Shown one piece after another: positions 7,016 through 10,327 of a stretch of DNA of 10,327 nucleotides. The DNA is from Polyangia bacterium (GTDB taxonomy: Bacteria; Myxococcota_A; Polyangia; Polyangiales; Polyangiaceae): the NCBI GenBank assembly GCA_030430975.1, contig JAUIKB010000112.1, positions 1 through 10,327 of the forward strand, written 5' to 3'. The notes under the pieces were generated by a model. It was not told the DNA's origin. It was given only the letters and a program-made list of their open reading frames with translations, and searched no databases. The position numbers were made by a program, and so were the translations under genes. The stretch's first letter is position 1. Every line of letters begins with the position of its first letter.

Positions 7016-9172
7016 ATGACGCGCTTAAGAATCGGTTGGTGGTCGCTTTTCGGATTGGCGCTCGGAGCGTGCTCAGCTTCAGGAGGCCCAGACGAGGACG
7101 TGCCGGGAGAGGGCTCCGACGGCGCAAACCCGGCATTTGTCGATGACGACTACGGCAAGTCGCTCTTCGACCCAGCGCCACCACCGTCCAAGGCGGACAC
7201 CCTCGGTGGTCGCAAGGGGCTGCCGGTTTCGGTGGATCAGTCGTCCACGGCCGTCTGGGAAGTAAAGAATCAGTGGGAGGACACGGCGTCGGCTGCGGCA
7301 CGCAAGGCTGGCATGGCGTGGTCGGCCGACAGTGGTCTCAACTGGGACGAAAAGTACGCGGCCTGGGTGGGAAGCCTGAAGAAGATCGACGGTCACAACA
7401 CCTATTACAAGACGTTCGAACTAACGACGCCGTACGGGAAGACCCTCCCGTCGCCGAGTCTCGAGTGCGCGGAGATGACGATATTTCTGCGCGTAGCGTT
7501 TTCGGCGTGGTATAACTTGCCGTTCTTCATGGAGGCAGTGGACGGCGCAAATGGGCGTCTCTACTTTGGTCACTTCGGCGCTCGTACCGCCAACGGACGT
7601 TACGGCAATATGCCGAACTACAAGACCGCCTACAAAGACTACAGCTACATGACTGCCTCGCAGTACGCGGGTGACGGCTGGCCGAAGGACTCCAAGCTTC
7701 GCTCACGCGGCATCGGTGGAACGGCGTCGGACGACCAGCCATTCCTCGGTGATGGCGCGCGCGCCGGCACCTACTTTGACGAGATCTTCCTAAACAAGCG
7801 GGCGGGGCACTTCCTGCGGATCCTCTTGTCGTACTTCGGGTCCGTTAACGTGGCCGACTCGAACAACACGTTCAACCTCAAGCCGGCGGCTACTCTGCCC
7901 GGCGACACGCTGCTTGAACGATGGCAGCGACGCGGCATCGGGCATACGTTGGTTGTTATCCGTTCAGAAAAAGTTGGCGAGAGTAAGATCGAGGCGCAGC
8001 TGGTTAGCGGCAGCATGCCGCGTCGCCAGGCCAAATGGGAAGACGGCGCCTCCTCCAAGCGCTCGTTTACGGACGTCCGAACCGGCGGCGAAGGCGAAAA
8101 CTCCGACGGCGAGGAATACGCAAAGTTGGGTGGCGGCATCAAGCGCTGGCGCACGGCCAAGAACGTGGGCGGTCGTTGGACGAACGTCGTCATGCCGGCG
8201 TATACGAGCGACTTCATTCCGAACTACGACACCGCCACGATTGCCCAGCGGCCCGCGCAGTTCGAGGCGCTGCTCGGCGAGCTGGATCCCGCCGACGAGA
8301 AGGCTGCGCTTCTGGCGATCATCGAAGACCGCCGCAATCATCTCAAGCAGTACCCCTCGTCATGCTCGGCACGAATCGCCCGAGAGGATGCGTTCACAGA
8401 GCTGTATGAGCTGAATCAAACGCACTTCGGCAAGAGCGTCGAGGACACAGACCGTGAGCACCGAACGCTGTCCGATTACGTGTTCGCCGAGCTCGTCTAC
8501 GACAAGTCCAAGACCTGCTGTTGGAACGGTTCAACCGCCGCGATGTACGACATCGTGATGGAGTACAACGAAGCCAACGCCTACAACGCCGACACGATGA
8601 CCTGCAACGGTCCGACCGTGTTCAAGAACACCGACGGCGGTTACAACGTCTTCAAGGACTACGCTGCCAGCATCGGGCGCAGCGCCGAGTGGAACGAGTG
8701 GAGCGAAGACGAGAGCTGCTCGCAGCGCGATGTGCTGAACGACACCGAAGAAGTCCACGAGTGGAAGCCGTTCTGCGACGTGTACGACTCCGTATTGAAC
8801 GTTAGCGGCGGTGGCACTCCGCCACCCGGCGGCTGCGGTGACATGTACGAAGGCAACTCCAGCCAGTCGAGTGCGGCGAGCATCCCCGAAGGCACCTACA
8901 GTCTCGAAACCTGCGATGGTGGCGAAGACTGGTTCGCCGTGGACGTCACGTCCGGGGACTTGGTCCGCGTCCGCATCGACTTCACCCACGCGGACGGCGA
9001 CCTCGATCTGTTCGTGAATAACTCGATGGGCGGTGCCATCAATCAGAGCGAAGGCACCGGCGACTCCGAAGAGGTCAACGTGATCGCTCCGGAGACCGGC
9101 CAGATCTACATCCGGGTGGCCGGCTACGACGGCGCCAGCAACAGCTACAGCATGAACGTTTCCGTGAACTGA
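7016..9172 (+). CDS. Large secreted lipoprotein of unknown function with C-terminal PPC-type domain
   Basis: This is a 718-residue predicted lipoprotein. Residues 1-18 form a classical signal peptide (basic TRLR, then a hydrophobic stretch) with lipobox LGAC and Cys19 lipidated. Ser at +2 suggests the outer membrane. An acidic, low-complexity segment follows to about residue 60. Residues about 75-600 form a region I do not recognise, rich in Trp, Tyr and Phe. It contains SLECAEMTIFLRVAF (Cys151 at the start of a likely helix), RLYFGHFGAR (His186 region) and GIGHTLVVI (His310). A Cys before a helix followed by a His before a beta-strand is the layout of papain-like folds (transglutaminase-like, NlpC/P60-like), but the third residue is unclear, so peptidase activity is only a hypothesis. 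Several cysteines (450, 501, 502, 530, 568, 587) may form disulfides. After a GGGTPPPGG linker, residues about 607-718 match a bacterial pre-peptidase C-terminal (PPC) beta-sandwich (EDWFAVDV, GDLDLFV, GQIYIRVAGYDG). The gene appears monocistronic and starts after a good GGAGG. Confidence 0.87.
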   Translation: MTRLRIGWWSLFGLALGACSASGGPDEDVPGEGSDGANPAFVDDDYGKSLFDPAPPPSKADTLGGRKGLPVSVDQSSTAVWEVKNQWEDTASAAARKAGMAWSADSGLNWDEKYAAWVGSLKKIDGHNTYYKTFELTTPYGKTLPSPSLECAEMTIFLRVAFSAWYNLPFFMEAVDGANGRLYFGHFGARTANGRYGNMPNYKTAYKDYSYMTASQYAGDGWPKDSKLRSRGIGGTASDDQPFLGDGARAGTYFDEIFLNKRAGHFLRILLSYFGSVNVADSNNTFNLKPAATLPGDTLLERWQRRGIGHTLVVIRSEKVGESKIEAQLVSGSMPRRQAKWEDGASSKRSFTDVRTGGEGENSDGEEYAKLGGGIKRWRTAKNVGGRWTNVVMPAYTSDFIPNYDTATIAQRPAQFEALLGELDPADEKAALLAIIEDRRNHLKQYPSSCSARIAREDAFTELYELNQTHFGKSVEDTDREHRTLSDYVFAELVYDKSKTCCWNGSTAAMYDIVMEYNEANAYNADTMTCNGPTVFKNTDGGYNVFKDYAASIGRSAEWNEWSEDESCSQRDVLNDTEEVHEWKPFCDVYDSVLNVSGGGTPPPGGCGDMYEGNSSQSSAASIPEGTYSLETCDGGEDWFAVDVTSGDLVRVRIDFTHADGDLDLFVNNSMGGAINQSEGTGDSEEVNVIAPETGQIYIRVAGYDGASNSYSMNVSVN

Positions 9173-9225
9173 CCCCAGAAAGGCGCCACTTCCCAACCCG
9201 CTTGGAAAAGCGTGCGCCGGGGTCA
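9170..9225 (+). terminator. Nested hairpin overlapping the lipoprotein stop codon, probable terminator
   Basis: TGACCCC (9170-9176, including the TGA stop) pairs with GGGGTCA (9219-9225). GGCGC (9182-9186) pairs with GCGCC (9214-9218), leaving an AGAAA bulge on the left side. Inside is a separate perfect hairpin, CGCTT-GGAA-AAGCG (9199-9212), capped by a GNRA-type tetraloop. The following bases (ATCGCTTGTCTTTGG) are only moderately T-rich. This may be an intrinsic terminator or a 3' stabilising structure. Confidence 0.55.
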
Positions 9226-9298
9226 ATCGCTTGTCTTTGGCCGCTGGGCGGCTGGTTCCTCCCGGGTGCATTGGCATCCGCGACTCCTCCCGGTGTGC
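9226..9298. other. Short spacer before the repeat block
   Basis: There is no gene here. TCCTCCCGG occurs twice (9257-9265 and 9285-9293), 28 bases apart, immediately before the first palindromic repeat. Nothing else is supported. Confidence 0.4.
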
Positions 9299-9342
9299 GT
9301 GAACTGTGGGGACGCGTAAGCTGGTTTACGGGACTTGAACGG
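9299..9342 (+). repeat. Palindromic repeat unit 1
   Basis: The 31-base core (9299-9329) has arms GTGAACTG and TGGTTTAC around GGGGACGCGTAAGC. It is followed by the tail GGGACTTGAACGG. In RNA the arms pair with three G-U wobbles. It directly abuts unit 2 head to tail. Confidence 0.85.
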
Positions 9343-9386
9343 GTGAACTACGGGGACGCGTAAACCAGTTCACCGGACTTGAACGG
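9343..9386 (+). repeat. Palindromic repeat unit 2
   Basis: Core 9343-9373 has arms GTGAACTA and CAGTTCAC (7 of 8 pairs) around GGGGACGCGTAAAC, then the tail CGGACTTGAACGG. It ends 9 bases before the start codon of the 72-codon ORF. Confidence 0.85.
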
Positions 9387-9395
9387 GCTAATCGA

Positions 9396-9614
9396 GTGTC
9401 GAAGCGCTACCCGGTTCAAGTATTCGCGGTTCTGAGGCTCGACTCTTTCGAGGGGGCCACTATCGAGCAACGCATAGCGGTGTGCTCGATTGTCAGGACT
9501 ATGGAGGACGCCCAAAGTGAGGTGAAGCGTCTGGCTGCGATCAATCCTAGCGAAGTCTACTTCTGGCGAGCGACTAGAACGAAGCCGAACCTGCTGGATG
9601 ACGCACCAGCTTAA
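9396..9614 (+). CDS. Small hypothetical protein (72 residues) enclosed by palindromic repeats
   Basis: This GTG-initiated ORF encodes 72 residues. I consider it probably genuine because the product looks like a small folded protein rather than a composition artefact. It has an amphipathic beginning (RYPVQVFAVLRLDSF), a helix-like acidic/basic middle (MEDAQSEVKRLAAINP) and a conserved-looking end (SEVYFWRATR). From memory it resembles short unnamed proteins of about 65-75 residues with a VFAVLR-like start and a YFW-TR end in several phyla, but I cannot verify this. No domain, signal peptide or membrane segment is visible. No Shine-Dalgarno sequence precedes the GTG. Third-position GC is about two thirds and AGG/AGA are used three times for Arg, which fits an acquired origin. 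It begins 9 bases after repeat unit 2 and stops 10 bases before unit 3, a cassette-like fit. The function is unknown. Confidence 0.6.
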   Translation: MSKRYPVQVFAVLRLDSFEGATIEQRIAVCSIVRTMEDAQSEVKRLAAINPSEVYFWRATRTKPNLLDDAPA

Positions 9615-9624
9615 GTCCGCAAAC

Positions 9625-9668
9625 GTGAACTGTGGGGACGCGTAAACTGGTTCACGGGACTTGAACGG
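9625..9668 (+). repeat. Palindromic repeat unit 3
   Basis: Core 9625-9655 has arms GTGAACTG and TGGTTCAC around GGGGACGCGTAAAC. Six Watson-Crick pairs plus two G-U wobbles are possible in RNA. The tail GGGACTTGAACGG follows. It lies 10 bases after the stop of the small ORF, in the same orientation as units 1 and 2. Confidence 0.85.
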
Positions 9669-9694
9669 TCCGCGAGTCGGGTCGGTTGCGTGAA

Positions 9695-9740
9695 GTGAAC
9701 AGCGGGGACGCACAAACAGGGTCTTACGGGACTTGAACGG
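9695..9740 (+). repeat. Palindromic repeat unit 4 (degenerate)
   Basis: This is a diverged copy. It has GTGAACAG, then GGGGACGCACAAAC, then a disrupted right arm (GGGTCTTAC, with a two-base expansion), but keeps the tail GGGACTTGAACGG. The damaged arm suggests an old, inactive copy. Confidence 0.8.
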
Positions 9741-9766
9741 CTTGCACGTCGTGTTCCTCCGTTTCA

Positions 9767-9815
9767 AAGGTCCGGTGAACTGGTTTACGCGTCCCCGCAG
9801 TTCACGTCCGGCTCG
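9767..9815 (-). repeat. Palindromic repeat unit 5 (inverted)
   Basis: Core 9775-9805 is in the opposite orientation to units 1-4. On the minus strand the arms GTGAACTG and CAGTTCAC pair perfectly over 8 bp around GGGGACGCGTAAAC. The whole 49-base stretch 9767-9815 is identical to 10026-10074 (unit 6), which points to recent copying. Confidence 0.87.
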
Positions 9816-10025
9816 GCGGCGTCACCGGGTCGACGTCCCTGGCGATGCAAGCGACGTCGAAGGGACCAAGAGCGCGACGACCGTTCGGTGCAGGCAGCAG
9901 CTGTCGCGTGGACGCGGATGGCGAACACAGAAGAAAGTGGAAACGGGGGCGTGTCATCTTCGGTTTGAACCGGCGACGCATCGCGAGAAGTCTCAGCGCG
10001 TCGTTGAGACGAACGCGGTTTCAGT
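9816..10025. other. 210-base spacer between repeat units 5 and 6
   Basis: I see no credible gene. A 60-codon open frame is Arg/Ser-rich with no protein-like pattern. A weak inverted repeat GTCCCT / AGGGAC (9835-9840 and 9861-9866) is present. GGTTTGAACC (9962-9971) resembles a tRNA T-loop only superficially. Confidence 0.4.
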
Positions 10026-10074
10026 AAGGTCCGGTGAACTGGTTTACGCGTCCCCGCAGTTCACGTCCGGCTCG
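10026..10074 (-). repeat. Palindromic repeat unit 6 (inverted)
   Basis: Core 10034-10064, with perfect 8-bp arms, is identical over 49 bases to unit 5, including the flanks AAGGTCCG and CGTCCGGCTCG. It is followed after 19 bases by unit 7. Confidence 0.87.
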
Positions 10075-10093
10075 CACGTGTTCCTCGTTCCAA

Positions 10094-10132
10094 AAGGTCC
10101 GGTGAACTGGTTTACGCGTCCCCGCAGTTCAA
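10094..10132 (-). repeat. Palindromic repeat unit 7 (inverted)
   Basis: Core 10102-10132 matches units 5 and 6 except for the last base (A for C), after which the sequence diverges (ACGAGCGG). The preceding bases (GCACGTGTTCCTCGTTCCAA) resemble the leader of unit 5 (GCACGTCGTGTTCCTCCGTT), so the copied segment extends beyond the core. Confidence 0.85.
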
Positions 10133-10149
10133 CGAGCGGCCGACAAACG

Positions 10150-10181
10150 AAAAAGGCGCCACCCGGATGGGCGACGCCTTT
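10150..10181 (-). terminator. Intrinsic terminator of mglA
   Basis: On the minus strand AAAGGCGTCGCCC pairs with GGGTGGCGCCTTT around a four-base loop: 11 pairs with two single mismatches. A run of five T (complement of 10150-10154) is at the stem's 3' edge. It starts about 20 bases after the mglA stop codon and shields the repeat block from mglA readthrough. In the plus direction the T-run is shorter. Confidence 0.8.
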
Positions 10182-10201
10182 CGAGGGTTGTGGGCGAAGG
10201 G

Positions 10202-10327
10202 CTAGCCGCCGCGCTTAAGCTCGGTGAGCACGAGCTTGCTGACGGCCTTGAGCGTATCGAACACGCCCTCGCCCGTGCGCGCGCACGCCTCGTAGTCCGG
10301 CACGTTCTGCGGGTTGAGCAGCGATCG
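10202..10327 (-). CDS. mglA: Gliding-motility GTPase MglA, C-terminal fragment
   Basis: These are the last 41 codons of a leftward gene whose start lies beyond the right edge; the frame enters at 10327 and ends in TAG at 10204-10202. The translation begins RSLLNPQNVPDYEACARTGE and ends VFDTLKAVSKLVLTELKRGG. It matches the C-terminus of Myxococcus xanthus MglA as I remember it (NIPEYQAVAPTGVGVF, then DTLKAVAKLVLTELKKGG). MglA is a cytoplasmic Ras-like GTPase that sets the leading cell pole and polarity of gliding and pilus-driven motility, with MglB as its GTPase-activating partner. In myxobacteria mglB normally precedes mglA, so it is expected just outside the window. The visible part is the final strand and helix and holds none of the P-loop motifs. 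A related MglA-like GTPase cannot be fully excluded. Confidence 0.88.
   Translation of the reverse strand, partial: RSLLNPQNVPDYEACARTGEGVFDTLKAVSKLVLTELKRGG

Noticed and set aside
8531..9277. 248-residue minus-strand open frame opposite the end of the PPC lipoprotein
   Set aside because: It is a Val/Ala/His-rich shadow of the PPC-coding sequence and has no features of its own.
9343..9668. Integron attC sites around the small ORF
   Set aside because: The arms lack the RYYYAAC and GTTRRRY core sites and no integrase is present, so only the cassette-like geometry is similar.
9348..9767. 139-residue minus-strand open frame with repeated VYASPQFT-like segments
   Set aside because: The repeated peptides are translations of the palindromic DNA repeats, and it overlaps the better small ORF.
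9955..9990. tRNA-like 3' end or attachment site at GGTTTGAACC
   Set aside because: No acceptor, anticodon or D arm can be built around it.
9299..10132. CRISPR array
   Set aside because: Repeats are in both orientations, with spacers from 0 to over 200 bases; one spacer contains an ORF.
9733..10218. 161-residue plus-strand open frame with repeated GPVNWFTRPRSS
   Set aside because: The repetition comes from the DNA repeats; the frame runs through the mglA terminator into the end of mglA.

Overview
The window looks like a piece of a GC-rich Myxococcota (delta-proteobacterial, myxobacterium-like) chromosome. Two signs point there. The truncated gene at the right edge matches the C-terminus of the gliding-motility GTPase MglA as I remember it from Myxococcus. 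Two neighbouring lipoproteins have long Gly/Ala/Ser linkers of the kind common in Polyangiales-type genomes. No database search was possible, so the taxonomy is inference.

Layout. Positions 2-1261 (+) hold an APC-family amino-acid permease cut off at its 5' end. It converges, with a 3-base gap, on a leftward cluster of three genes. In transcription order these are: a 1200-residue fusion of a YyaL/SSP411-type (DUF255) thioredoxin-like protein with an aldo/keto reductase (6809-3207); a Gly-rich linker lipoprotein (3163-2246); and its tandem paralogue (2185-1265). Gaps of 43 and 60 bases would allow one operon. However, both lipoprotein genes carry the same 11-base motif just ahead of their start codons.

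A 206-base divergent intergenic region (6810-7015) separates the fusion gene from a rightward 718-residue secreted lipoprotein (7016-9172). This protein has a PPC-type C-terminal domain and an unrecognised N-terminal region with Cys/His positions that could belong to a papain-like fold. Its stop codon lies inside a nested hairpin, probably the terminator.

Positions 9226-10150 are mostly non-coding. They carry seven copies of a roughly 31-base palindromic repeat around a GGGGACGCGTAAAC core: four in one orientation, then three in the other. A 72-codon ORF with a credible protein sequence sits tightly between copies 2 and 3. The right edge holds the end of mglA (10327-10202, -) and its intrinsic terminator.

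The points most worth following up are the palindromic repeat block with its enclosed small ORF, the DUF255-AKR fusion, and the unclassified PPC lipoprotein.
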